Notes: generated by a model from the letters alone, not told the origin. A stretch of 7,537 nt of DNA from Promethearchaeota archaeon (GCA_019894655.1 JAGXNZ010000109.1:1-7537); one strand, 5' to 3'. Positions 1-5,621 are shown, numbered from the stretch's first letter. Numbers and translations: made by a program.

Positions 1-20
1 ATATCTCCAAATTCTACCAT
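1..20 (-). CDS. 5' end of a minus-strand gene cut by the window edge
   Basis: An ATG on the minus strand at 20-18 opens a frame reading M-V-E-F-G-D up to the window edge. A good archaeal ribosome site, GAGGT at 31-27, lies 6 nt upstream, and an A/T-rich TATA-like stretch lies further back at 50-69. The spacing and the match to the 16S 3' end are as good as those of Alba in this window, so this looks like a true start. Only six codons are visible, so no product can be named. It lies downstream of Alba in the same direction, but a likely terminator and a 181-bp gap argue for its own promoter. Confidence 0.6.
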
Positions 21-49
21 CCTTTGACCTCATTAAATTATAAAATAAG

Positions 50-69
50 AGTATATATTTTATATTAGA
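50..69 (-). promoter_or_regulatory. candidate TATA region for the gene starting at 20
   Basis: On the minus strand this stretch reads TTCTAATATAAAATATATAC, with two overlapping TATA-like cores. A box centred near 64 would place the transcript start about 18 nt before the ATG at 20, leaving room for the GAGGT ribosome site. The surroundings are all very A/T-rich, so the exact box is uncertain. Confidence 0.35.
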
Positions 70-137
70 ATTATTATTCGATAAGTAAATTCAATACTTT
101 TAACCAATTAAATTCTCTAATGAAAAATTTAATGTAA

Positions 138-183
138 AATAAATAAAAAAAAGAGAGTTTTTTTGTTTTAGCGAAGAGAGTTT
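138..183 (-). terminator. candidate oligo-U terminator downstream of Alba
   Basis: Read on the minus strand, Alba's stop is followed by two copies of AAACTCTCTT (183-174 and 160-151). The second runs into eight T (152-145) and then a T-rich tail. Archaeal RNA polymerase terminates on such U-runs without needing a hairpin, and no hairpin is seen. The 10-nt direct repeat with a 23-nt period is a small oddity. Confidence 0.5.
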
Positions 184-201
184 AGATTATAAACCCTCTA
201 T

Positions 202-519
202 TTATTTTGGTGGAGCAAGAACAATTTCTATGCTAGAAACATTGTTTGATTGACCATTCTCTCCTTCTAATACTTCTGTGGAGAGTCTGATGTCTTTATA
301 TTCAGTTCCTTTTAAGAATCTGTTTCTTAAAATTTCGCACACATCAACCGCGTGGGAAATAGCTCTACCTCTGGCCTTAACCGTACAATCTTCACCCGTA
401 TTAAGGATCATCATTGTAGCCATTACGTAATTCATGGTTGGTCGGCGCCCCACAAATACGCTATTTTGTTCTTTGTTTGACCTATGTTTTTCTTTTGGTT
501 TATCAGCTTCTTCTGACAT
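202..519 (-). CDS. albA: Alba DNA/RNA-binding chromatin protein
   Basis: Alba is an abundant archaeal nucleic-acid-binding protein that dimerises, coats and bridges DNA and also binds RNA. The 105-residue product has a charged, probably disordered tail (about 1-19) and then the compact Alba fold. Family signatures are VFVGRRPTMNYV (21-32), where R25-R26 replace the usual Lys-Lys DNA-contact pair, and VKARGRAISHAVDV (47-60), which holds the conserved RGRAI(S) turn. The last strand is SSIEIVLAPPK. Length is normal apart from the roughly 15-residue N-terminal extension. In Sulfolobus the contact lysine is acetylated; arginine here would prevent that particular switch (inference). The start is supported by GAGGT at 531-527, 7 nt upstream. 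Its upstream region is rich in short tandem repeats (see 536-666). Confidence 0.95.
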   Translation of the reverse strand: MSEEADKPKEKHRSNKEQNSVFVGRRPTMNYVMATMMILNTGEDCTVKARGRAISHAVDVCEILRNRFLKGTEYKDIRLSTEVLEGENGQSNNVSSIEIVLAPPK

Positions 520-535
520 GATATTTACCTCTATG

Positions 536-567
536 TTTTATTTTGTATTGTTTTTATTTTGTATTTT
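536..567. repeat. 16-bp tandem repeat, two copies, upstream of Alba
   Basis: TTTTATTTTGTATTGT at 536-551 is repeated as TTTTATTTTGTATTTT at 552-567, differing at one base. The copies lie directly upstream of the Alba ribosome site and, as transcribed with Alba, would give an A-rich leader. They could be promoter/leader sequence or simple slippage products. Confidence 0.7.
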
Positions 568-596
568 TTGTATACTGTATTATTGTTCTCTCGTAA

Positions 597-620
597 GATT
601 TTTATTACGATTTTTATTAC
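597..620. repeat. perfect 12-bp tandem duplication upstream of Alba
   Basis: GATTTTTATTAC occurs twice back to back (597-608, 609-620). On the Alba strand it reads GTAATAAAAATC. A third, shorter A/T repeat of different sequence follows at 651-666. Confidence 0.75.
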
Positions 621-650
621 ATTTGTTTTTAATTGTTTTTTTCATAAAAA

Positions 651-666
651 TCTTATTATCTTATTA
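651..666. repeat. perfect 8-bp tandem duplication upstream of Alba
   Basis: TCTTATTA is repeated head to tail (651-658, 659-666), reading TAATAAGA on the Alba strand. It is immediately followed by TATATAAT-rich sequence that could be a distant TATA box for Alba, about 150 nt before its start codon. Confidence 0.65.
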
Positions 667-799
667 ATATATAATAACTCATTCGAATAATAAGCATCTA
701 AAATCTTACATCTTACAACTGAATTCTCAGAGTCTTAATAATAGAAGCAGTGCTGAGACCTCACAAGGGCTAATAACGATTTAGAATTTAAAAAGAAAT
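667..799. other. intergenic spacer without a recognisable gene
   Basis: Together with 520-666 this makes a 301-bp stretch without a gene between Alba and the small membrane protein. The middle part (about 715-775) is richer in G/C than its surroundings and can pair weakly (TCTCAG at 724-729 with CTGAGA at 752-757). I see no box C (RUGAUGA), no tRNA fold and no start codon with a useful frame. It could hold a small RNA, but nothing in the sequence shows it. Confidence 0.4.
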
Positions 800-810
800 A
801 AAAAAAAAAA
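800..810 (-). terminator. oligo-U terminator of the 74-residue membrane protein gene
   Basis: Eleven A on the plus strand give T11 on the minus strand, 10 bases after the stop codon at 821, followed by another T-rich stretch. This is a typical archaeal U-run terminator. Confidence 0.55.
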
Positions 811-820
811 GTGATTTAAA

Positions 821-1045
821 TTATAAACCTTTTAATCTTACTCCTAGAAACATTAAAAACCAAGCGAGAAAAACTAATCCCATTCCAAAAATACCCCACC
901 ACTGTTCGGAAGTGAATGTTCCGAAAGTTAAAGGTGGTAGTATGTTAAGAAGCGAAAAGAAGTGTTCAATTAATATGAACAATCCTCCAGCTAAGAGTAG
1001 AAAGGTTAATATCACGGTAAATTTCGAAGGTGGTGTCCATGGCAT
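821..1045 (-). CDS. small membrane protein with two transmembrane helices, function unknown
   Basis: I do not recognise this 74-residue protein. It starts MPWTPPSKFT and has two hydrophobic segments, about residues 9-28 and 50-68. They are joined by a proline-containing loop (SLLNILPPLTFGTFTSEQWW) that includes a Trp pair before the second helix. Positive residues sit at both ends (K8; R70, K72), predicting a hairpin with both termini in the cytoplasm. There is no signal-peptide cleavage motif and there are no catalytic residues. The start is the only ATG near the beginning; the ribosome site is weak (GATGAT). It has its own candidate TATA box (1111-1120) and a strong T11 terminator, so it is probably a single-gene transcript. 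A real gene is favoured by the clean helix-loop-helix pattern and flanking signals. Confidence 0.65.
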   Translation of the reverse strand: MPWTPPSKFTVILTFLLLAGGLFILIEHFFSLLNILPPLTFGTFTSEQWWGIFGMGLVFLAWFLMFLGVRLKGL

Positions 1046-1110
1046 TTATATCATCTAATATTAATATTTTTTTGATGTTTACTATTAACTTTGCTTCAAT
1101 ATTAAAGTTT

Positions 1111-1120
1111 AATTTATAAG
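1111..1120 (-). promoter_or_regulatory. candidate TATA box for the 74-residue membrane protein
   Basis: On the minus strand CTTATAAATT lies about 66 nt before the ATG at 1045, preceded by A/C-containing sequence that could serve as the BRE. The predicted leader would be about 40 nt. This is the best TATA match in the 155-bp spacer. Confidence 0.4.
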
Positions 1121-1200
1121 ACAAAAGTATGAGATTTCAATTTAAAGATATTGATTATTTTACATTACAAAACGGGGGAATTTTCCACTTTCCTTATATC

Positions 1201-1845
1201 TTAAATTTCTTCTTTACTGTTTTCGATCTCATCTTTATCTTTTTCATCCTGATCATCGTCATCGCCTTTATATATATCTCTCACTATACTGAAAATAAGA
1301 AGCGCTGATATGACGACTAATAAAGGGATTAGTAAGCCAGAATCGGTTAAAAATATTTTTACCCAACCTATATAAGGAATACAACCGACTACAACACCGA
1401 TTATACGATTTTCTGGAATTGGTTGGGGATCAGGAGTTAAGTTAGCATCACCTTGAGTTCTGAAATACCACGTGTCGCCTATTTGGTACTTATCAATCAC
1501 ACGATGGACTATGGGTTCAATAGGAGCAGAAAGCCACAATCCCTGTGCGTTGAATACAATTATATCCCCATTTTGTTCTTCAGCAGTACCATTTTTTATA
1601 TCCTCTGCGTCGATTCCCATCACGAATAATAAATCTCCTTTATGTATTTTAGGTTCCATTGAACCACTGACTACGACTACTATAGGGGATTCTGTATTGA
1701 ATGAAATTTGAAGGATAAAATATACTAAAAAAGATCCAAAGAACGCAATACTAATCATTACGACAGCAATGATAATCTTTTTTCTAGAAACGGATTTTTT
1801 TTTTTTCTCTGTGCCGTTCTTCATTTTTTTTTTAATATCTGACAT
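1201..1845 (-). CDS. signal peptidase I (archaeal/ER type, family S26B)
   Basis: This membrane serine protease cleaves signal peptides from proteins leaving through Sec. The 214-residue protein has a Lys-rich cytoplasmic start, a first membrane helix (about 23-47), and then the S26 boxes: VVVSGSMEPKIHKGD with catalytic Ser62 just before Met, IVHRVI with His114, and RTQGDANLTPD with Asp133 and Asp139. The box D region PENRIIGVVVGCIPYIGW follows. His instead of Lys as partner of the serine marks the archaeal/eukaryotic Sec11 type. A second helix (about 168-189) ends in a very acidic tail (DDDDQDEKDKDE), an arrangement common in archaeal members. The start at 1845 has GAGG only 2 nt upstream, a short spacing; Met8 is an alternative start but has no ribosome site. 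Codons 5-8 and 14-17 are built on A10 and A12 runs. It is divergent from the zinc-ribbon gene at 2071. Confidence 0.93.
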   Translation of the reverse strand: MSDIKKKMKNGTEKKKKSVSRKKIIIAVVMISIAFFGSFLVYFILQISFNTESPIVVVVSGSMEPKIHKGDLLFVMGIDAEDIKNGTAEEQNGDIIVFNAQGLWLSAPIEPIVHRVIDKYQIGDTWYFRTQGDANLTPDPQPIPENRIIGVVVGCIPYIGWVKIFLTDSGLLIPLLVVISALLIFSIVRDIYKGDDDDQDEKDKDEIENSKEEI

Positions 1846-1880
1846 TTCCTCATACTCTTGTCTTAATAAATAAAGATGTT

Positions 1881-1890
1881 AATATAAATT
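1881..1890 (-). promoter_or_regulatory. TATA box for signal peptidase I
   Basis: AATTTATATT on the minus strand, preceded by purine/A-rich BRE-like sequence, is centred about 40 nt before the ATG at 1845. This gives a predicted leader of about 15 nt that just includes the GAGG ribosome site. Confidence 0.5.
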
Positions 1891-1950
1891 TTATTTTAAT
1901 TCCATCAACGATTTAATATATTCTGTTAAAAGAAGGTGCCTACAGTCGAG

Positions 1951-1961
1951 ATTTTTATATG
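1951..1961 (+). promoter_or_regulatory. candidate TATA box in the divergent spacer, plus strand
   Basis: ATTTTTATATG is close to the archaeal TTTATATA consensus, with TCGAGA before it as a possible BRE. It would start transcription near 1985, giving the zinc-ribbon gene at 2071 a leader of about 85 nt. That is long for archaea, so a closer A/T box (for example 1981-1990) remains possible. Confidence 0.4.
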
Positions 1962-2070
1962 CCCGTCCCATTTGAGATAGTATTTTAAATCATTAAATCT
2001 TAATCTAGAATTACTGATTTAATACGATCATCATATTTATTGTGATCTCATCAGGGTGAGGTGTTCGTAA

Positions 2071-2586
2071 ATGATTATGGAAGATCCCATTTTAAAAGAT
2101 TATATCATTGGAGATATCATCAGAGAAGTTGAGCAAAAAGGATTAGACATAGAAAAAGTTTATGTAGAAAATTTTCTAAATAATTTCATTAGTGAATATG
2201 AGCGATTACCAAAAAAGAGTGAAATTAAACCTATTGTTTCAAGTTATCTAAAAATGCTTGAAAGTCAAACATTAGTTACAGGAATTCATCAAGAATCTAT
2301 TAATCTTGAGACAAATTCTAATCTGATCGATCCGGTTGTAAAGAATTTTATTCAAAAAAAAAATTTTATTAATTCTATAAAAAATGAAGGTCTTTTCACC
2401 CACTCAGGAGAAATACTAACAATTCCAAAACCAGAAAGTCGTCGATTATGTCCTATTTGTGATGATGATAATTGGTATAAAATTCACGAATCAATGGATA
2501 AGAATGATATAATATGTCATTTTCCACGAGTTTATGGAAAAATTTATACTTGCAGTGGCTGTGGATGTGTTTGGAAAGAAAAATGA
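2071..2586 (+). CDS. uncharacterised protein with C-terminal zinc ribbon
   Basis: I do not recognise the family. The 171-residue product has a mainly helical, charged N-terminal part (about 1-105) with no membrane segment. A C-terminal zinc ribbon follows, with knuckles CPIC (Cys127, Cys130) and CSGC (Cys161, Cys164), plus Cys149-His150 and Cys166 as further possible ligands. The ending YTCSGCGCVWKEK resembles the second knuckle of TFIIS/RPB9-type ribbons (CxxCGxxWK). The 30-residue gap between knuckles is longer than in TFIIS, and the catalytic Asp-Glu pair is not present as such (MDKND occupies that region). A nucleic-acid or protein-binding role is inferred only. The start is well supported: GAGGTG at 2058-2063 is 7 nt upstream; Met3 at 2077 is the alternative. 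An A10 run at 2354-2363 lies inside the gene without breaking the frame. Confidence 0.75.
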   Translation: MIMEDPILKDYIIGDIIREVEQKGLDIEKVYVENFLNNFISEYERLPKKSEIKPIVSSYLKMLESQTLVTGIHQESINLETNSNLIDPVVKNFIQKKNFINSIKNEGLFTHSGEILTIPKPESRRLCPICDDDNWYKIHESMDKNDIICHFPRVYGKIYTCSGCGCVWKEK

Positions 2587-2671
2587 ATCCAAGAATGTAA
2601 AAGATTAATTTATTACTCATTCTATAAGGTTTTAATTATTGAAAAATATTAAATAGGATTCATAAATTTTA

Positions 2672-2711
2672 AACTATAATTTTTATATAGTTATAGATTT
2701 AAAATTATAGT
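2672..2711 (+). promoter_or_regulatory. TATA box inside overlapping inverted repeats, upstream of lipid kinase
   Basis: TTTTATATA at 2681-2689 is a near-consensus archaeal TATA box that would start transcription near 2710, about 50 nt before the ATG at 2763. It sits within two overlapping inverted repeats: AACTATA (2672-2678) with TATAGTT (2686-2692), and ACTATAATTTT (2673-2683) with AAAATTATAGT (2701-2711). The shared left arm means only one hairpin or cruciform can form at a time. As DNA the symmetry could be an operator for a dimeric regulator overlapping the TATA box. Confidence 0.45.
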
Positions 2712-2762
2712 ATGGTATTTTAATGAATTTAAAGTATCAAAAATTAATTGCGTGATTAAATT

Positions 2763-3722
2763 ATGGAAAATGATTTAGCTATTATTTATAATCCCATTGC
2801 GGGGAGTATTAAGCAGGCACTACAGGATATAGAATTCGCAAAAAAATGTTTAGACGATCTTAAAGTGTCATATAAATTAATGAAAACGGAGTTTGCTGGA
2901 CACGCTATTGAATTAGCGAGTCAATTGGCTAAAGAAGGATATAGAGTTATTGGGGCGGGAGGTGATGGTACATGTAATGAAGTTATGCATGGGGTCATTA
3001 GTTCAAATTCTGGAGCTTTGTGCGGCTTCATTCCCATGGGTTCAGGGAATGATGTTCCTGCAGTTATCGGGATAACCCCTGACATAAAGAGGGCTTGTGA
3101 AATTATCGCAGAAGGTTATACGGGTAAATCTGATATAGGATTTGCTAAGACGGATCAAGGTGTTGAACGATACTTCTTAGGTGTTGGATCACAGGGTTTC
3201 GATGCTGAGGTTGCCAGAAGGGCAAATGAAAATCTTGACAAAAACTATAATACCATCGTTATTAAGACGTTATTCAAATGGAAAAGTAGAGAAATAAGAG
3301 TCGTGATGGATAATGACACTTTCGAAGGAATGGCTAACCTAACGGCCGTAGGAAATGGTGGAGCATATGGAGGAGGAATGTACATATGTCAAAAAGCAAG
3401 CGTAGAAGATGGATTGTTTGATATAAGTGTCGTTGATATTGGTAAGTTTAAATTACTTTTTCAATTTAAGAGAATGTATAGTGCTTCATTATTACCTCAT
3501 CCTGATGTATTTGAGTATCAGAGTAAAAAAGTACGAATTGAAATGGTAAATTCAGAAGATGATCCTTATCTGTGCCAAGTTGACGGTGAAATCTTAGGAA
3601 ATTTGCCAGTTACCTATGAAACCATTAAAGATGGTTACGAGTTTATTCGTCCAAAGACTAATGAAGTTGCTGAAGCATTCAAAGAAAAATACGGTAAATA
3701 CTTCTATGAATGTGAACAATGA
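2763..3722 (+). CDS. diacylglycerol kinase-family lipid kinase (YegS/DgkB-like)
   Basis: Members of this family phosphorylate a lipid hydroxyl (diacylglycerol, sphingosine or similar) using ATP at the inner membrane face. The 319-residue length is typical. Visible motifs are IIYNPIAGS (7-15); the nucleotide-binding GAGGDGTCNEV (64-74) with the hallmark GGDGT; PMGSGND (91-97); the C-terminal-domain SVEDGLFDISVV (213-224); and QVDGE (272-276), whose Asp is the catalytic-base position in bacterial DgkB. All key residues are present, so it should be active. Archaeal membranes use ether lipids, so the true substrate may be an archaeol-type diol rather than diacylglycerol; the sequence does not decide this. 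GTGAT at 2752-2756, 6 nt before the ATG, is a partial ribosome site. The methyltransferase follows 44 bp downstream. Confidence 0.88.
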   Translation: MENDLAIIYNPIAGSIKQALQDIEFAKKCLDDLKVSYKLMKTEFAGHAIELASQLAKEGYRVIGAGGDGTCNEVMHGVISSNSGALCGFIPMGSGNDVPAVIGITPDIKRACEIIAEGYTGKSDIGFAKTDQGVERYFLGVGSQGFDAEVARRANENLDKNYNTIVIKTLFKWKSREIRVVMDNDTFEGMANLTAVGNGGAYGGGMYICQKASVEDGLFDISVVDIGKFKLLFQFKRMYSASLLPHPDVFEYQSKKVRIEMVNSEDDPYLCQVDGEILGNLPVTYETIKDGYEFIRPKTNEVAEAFKEKYGKYFYECEQ

Positions 3723-3766
3723 AAAAATAAATTTCTTTCTTTTTAACCAAAAACTATACGTAAATT

Positions 3767-4387
3767 ATGCCTGATTGGGACGAAGTTTTCGCCGAAAAGG
3801 GGAAGTATTTTATAAAGCCACATCCGGATATGGAAAGAATAGCTAAGCTGTTTATCGATGAAGGAGTTAAACGAGTATTAGATTTAGGATGTGGAACTGG
3901 GAGACATCTTCTATTTCTATTAAAAAAGGGATTTGAAGTTTACGGTCTTGATGGTTCACCAAATGGTTTAGAAATTGCGAAAAATTGGTTAAATGAAGAA
4001 AATTTATCATCAGAACTAACATGTCAAAAAATTGAACAAGAATTTCCATATAAAGATGAATTTTTTGATGCTATTGTCTCAATTCAAGTTATTCACCACA
4101 ATTTAATGAAAGATATATTATTTACTGTTAATGAGTTAGAACGCATTTTAAGAAAGGGAGGTTTCATTTATATCTCATTTCCATTGCGCCAGGGCTTCTA
4201 TATAAAGGAGGAAAATATGAAAAAAGTTGAAACTGGAACTTACATCCCCCTTACAGGACAGGAAAAAGGTCTTCCACACCATTTTTTTACCATTCCAGAA
4301 TTAAAAAGAGTTTTTCGTTCTTTTAAATTAAACGAAATTTATATCGACAAGACCAATCATCGAGCAATCCTAGGCCAGAAGAAATAA
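3767..4387 (+). CDS. class I SAM-dependent methyltransferase, substrate unknown
   Basis: This enzyme transfers a methyl group from S-adenosylmethionine. The 206-residue protein is essentially one Rossmann-like domain. Motif I is VLDLGCGTGRH (37-47), the acidic ribose-binding Asp62 lies in VYGLDGSP, motif IV is DAIVSIQVIHH (101-111), and LRKGGFIYISF (128-138) follows. The stretch GTYIPLTGQEKGLPHHFFT (157-175) is typical of a small-molecule methyltransferase subgroup (Methyltransf_11/25 type) and probably shapes the substrate pocket; the substrate cannot be told. No ribosome site precedes the ATG. Instead TTTTTAA at 3739-3745 lies about 25 nt upstream, which would fit a leaderless transcript, or it may be co-transcribed with the lipid kinase 44 bp upstream. 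It ends facing the M28 gene, with a T-rich gap between. Confidence 0.88.
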   Translation: MPDWDEVFAEKGKYFIKPHPDMERIAKLFIDEGVKRVLDLGCGTGRHLLFLLKKGFEVYGLDGSPNGLEIAKNWLNEENLSSELTCQKIEQEFPYKDEFFDAIVSIQVIHHNLMKDILFTVNELERILRKGGFIYISFPLRQGFYIKEENMKKVETGTYIPLTGQEKGLPHHFFTIPELKRVFRSFKLNEIYIDKTNHRAILGQKK

Positions 4388-4407
4388 GTTTTTTCCTTAT
4401 ACTCTTA

Positions 4408-4421
4408 AATTTTTTATTTTT
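4408..4421 (+). terminator. oligo-U terminator between convergent genes
   Basis: After the methyltransferase stop the plus strand reads two T-runs, one at 4389-4394 and TTTTTTATTTTTAT-like sequence at 4409-4421, right up to the stop of the oppositely oriented M28 gene. This suits U-run termination of the rightward transcript. The minus strand has no comparable T-run here. Confidence 0.5.
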
Positions 4422-4422
4422 A

Positions 4423-5535
4423 TTATGATTCTAATGATTTTTTCATTGCTCGTGAACGAAACCATAATATTACAGCCACGAGACCTATTATTGGTAAAAT
4501 AATCAAGATTAATATAAATAACTCAGTATCCAGAAGGTTAAAATCGTCCTTCCATGGAAAATTTCCTTGGTACTCATTTGGATTATTATAATAATTATTA
4601 TACACGAATTGTTCTACAGTTTTTCCTGTGATTTCTAAACTAGTGTTTGAAATGTGAGTGATATCATCTTCAGTAGTATGGTGATAAGGCCATTCAGAGG
4701 GCTGATTCCAAAATTTAATTATTAAATCTGCAGAAGGTATCCCATAATTTAAAAATGGTAAATGGTCATCAGCGATTTGTTCAACAATCGGATTAATTGG
4801 AAATGCGCTTGTAAATCCCAATTGCCTGCCTGTTTCAAAGAGTTCACTCATTAATGAGGATGTTGAGTGTTGTTCGTTAATAAAAGTTAAATTTTCACCT
4901 CCTACCATATCTAATAGAATCATAGCGTCAAAATTCTCTTCTGATGAATTATAAAAACTGTCAATTTCAAGAATAAATTGCTCAGAACCTTCAATCCAAT
5001 CCCACCCGGGAATTCCAGCTCCCAGGTCAAACCCTTGATCTTCAGCGTCAAAGAATAAAAACCAAATTTGCACCGTCAAGTTATTTATTCGACTATACAA
5101 CGCTTCAGCAAGTTCTATAAGAACAGCACACCCACTAGCACCGTCGTTTGCTCCAGGAACAGGTAAATTTGGATTGTCTTTAGTAGCCTTAGCTCTAGTG
5201 TCGTAGTGAGCACCTAAAATTACAATATTTGTAAAATTTTCGTTCATTTTAAAAAGGACGTTCTGGCATTCAACTAATTGAACAGTAAAATTATGAAGAG
5301 TGTAATCTATGAGGGGATCTATTTGTTGAAATTTATCGATAAAATATTGCGCGCATTCTTCTCTTCCTTTAGTGCCAGGTATTCTATAATGTGTAGTATT
5401 GATGCTCATTTGGTCAGCTAAATAAGTATAAGCTTCATCCTCATTGAATAGTAACTCAATATCAATATTATCGAGTTCATTTTGGCTAAACATAAAAAAT
5501 AGTGGTAAAATAAGTGGTATAAATACTATTAACAC
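4423..5535 (-). CDS. M28 zinc ectoenzyme, glutaminyl cyclase-like (or aminopeptidase)
   Basis: Numbering here is from the GTG at 5535 (370 residues); the true start is probably further upstream (see 5566-5587). Zinc-site motifs in order are GAHYDTR (108-114), PGANDGASG (127-135) with Asp131, FFDAEDQG (161-168) with Glu165 as likely base and Asp166 as ligand, LLDMVGG (207-213), IADDHLPFLNYGIP (254-267) and HHTTEDD (285-291). The DDHxPF and DAED forms, plus GWDWIEGSEQF, resemble animal/Bacteroidetes glutaminyl cyclases, which turn N-terminal Gln into pyroglutamate; M28 aminopeptidases usually have SDHxPF and EE. Whether it cyclises or cleaves is not settled. A hydrophobic N-terminus, seven N-x-S/T sequons and one C-terminal helix (about 337-358) ending in basic residues predict an external enzyme anchored by its C-terminus. 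Its promoter lies in the gap after the DUF35 gene. Confidence 0.87.
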   Translation of the reverse strand: MLIVFIPLILPLFFMFSQNELDNIDIELLFNEDEAYTYLADQMSINTTHYRIPGTKGREECAQYFIDKFQQIDPLIDYTLHNFTVQLVECQNVLFKMNENFTNIVILGAHYDTRAKATKDNPNLPVPGANDGASGCAVLIELAEALYSRINNLTVQIWFLFFDAEDQGFDLGAGIPGWDWIEGSEQFILEIDSFYNSSEENFDAMILLDMVGGENLTFINEQHSTSSLMSELFETGRQLGFTSAFPINPIVEQIADDHLPFLNYGIPSADLIIKFWNQPSEWPYHHTTEDDITHISNTSLEITGKTVEQFVYNNYYNNPNEYQGNFPWKDDFNLLDTELFILILIILPIIGLVAVILWFRSRAMKKSLES

Positions 5536-5565
5536 AACAAAAATAATTAGAGTTAATTTATACGC

Positions 5566-5587
5566 TTTTTTTATTAAAATTCACCAT
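5566..5587 (-). other. disputed 5' end of the M28 gene (ribosome site, AUA or frameshifted ATG)
   Basis: The minus strand reads an ATG at 5587-5585, then a GGTGA ribosome site (5585-5581), an ATA codon at 5574-5572 in the M28 frame, and seven A (5572-5566). The M28 frame is open from a TGA at 5583-5581. Translating from ATA gives MKKAYKLTLIIFVVLIVF, a textbook signal-peptide start, with a 6-nt ribosome-site spacing. Starting at ATG 5587 gives a nine-residue dead end, but one A fewer would join it to the same sequence as MVNFNKKAYK. The GTG at 5535 falls in the middle of the hydrophobic core and has no ribosome site. Confidence 0.6.
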
Positions 5588-5621
5588 TAATTAGGTTCAA
5601 TAAATCAAATTCATTTGAAAT

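Noticed and set aside
536..666. Tandem repeats considered as a CRISPR or origin iteron array
   Set aside because: Units differ in length and sequence, are only two copies each, have no spacers, and no replication or cas gene is nearby.
434..667. Plus-strand open frame of 77 codons rich in Phe, Leu and Ile
   Set aside because: Its first third is antisense to the clear Alba gene and the rest comes from the T-rich repeats; the hydrophobicity is a product of base composition.
715..780. Possible small RNA in the less A/T-rich part of the spacer upstream of Alba
   Set aside because: Only weak pairing (6 bp with a long loop), no C/D box pair and no tRNA-like fold; not enough to call.
1141..1200. 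Hairpin terminator after the signal peptidase gene (GGAA/TTCC around 1176-1185)
   Set aside because: The stem is only four pairs and no T-run follows on the minus strand.
1472..1711. Plus-strand open frame opposite the signal peptidase gene
   Set aside because: It is antisense to the catalytic boxes of the signal peptidase and shows no domain of its own.
3867..4049. Minus-strand open frame opposite the methyltransferase
   Set aside because: It lies entirely over motif I and neighbours of the methyltransferase and has no ribosome site or recognisable features.
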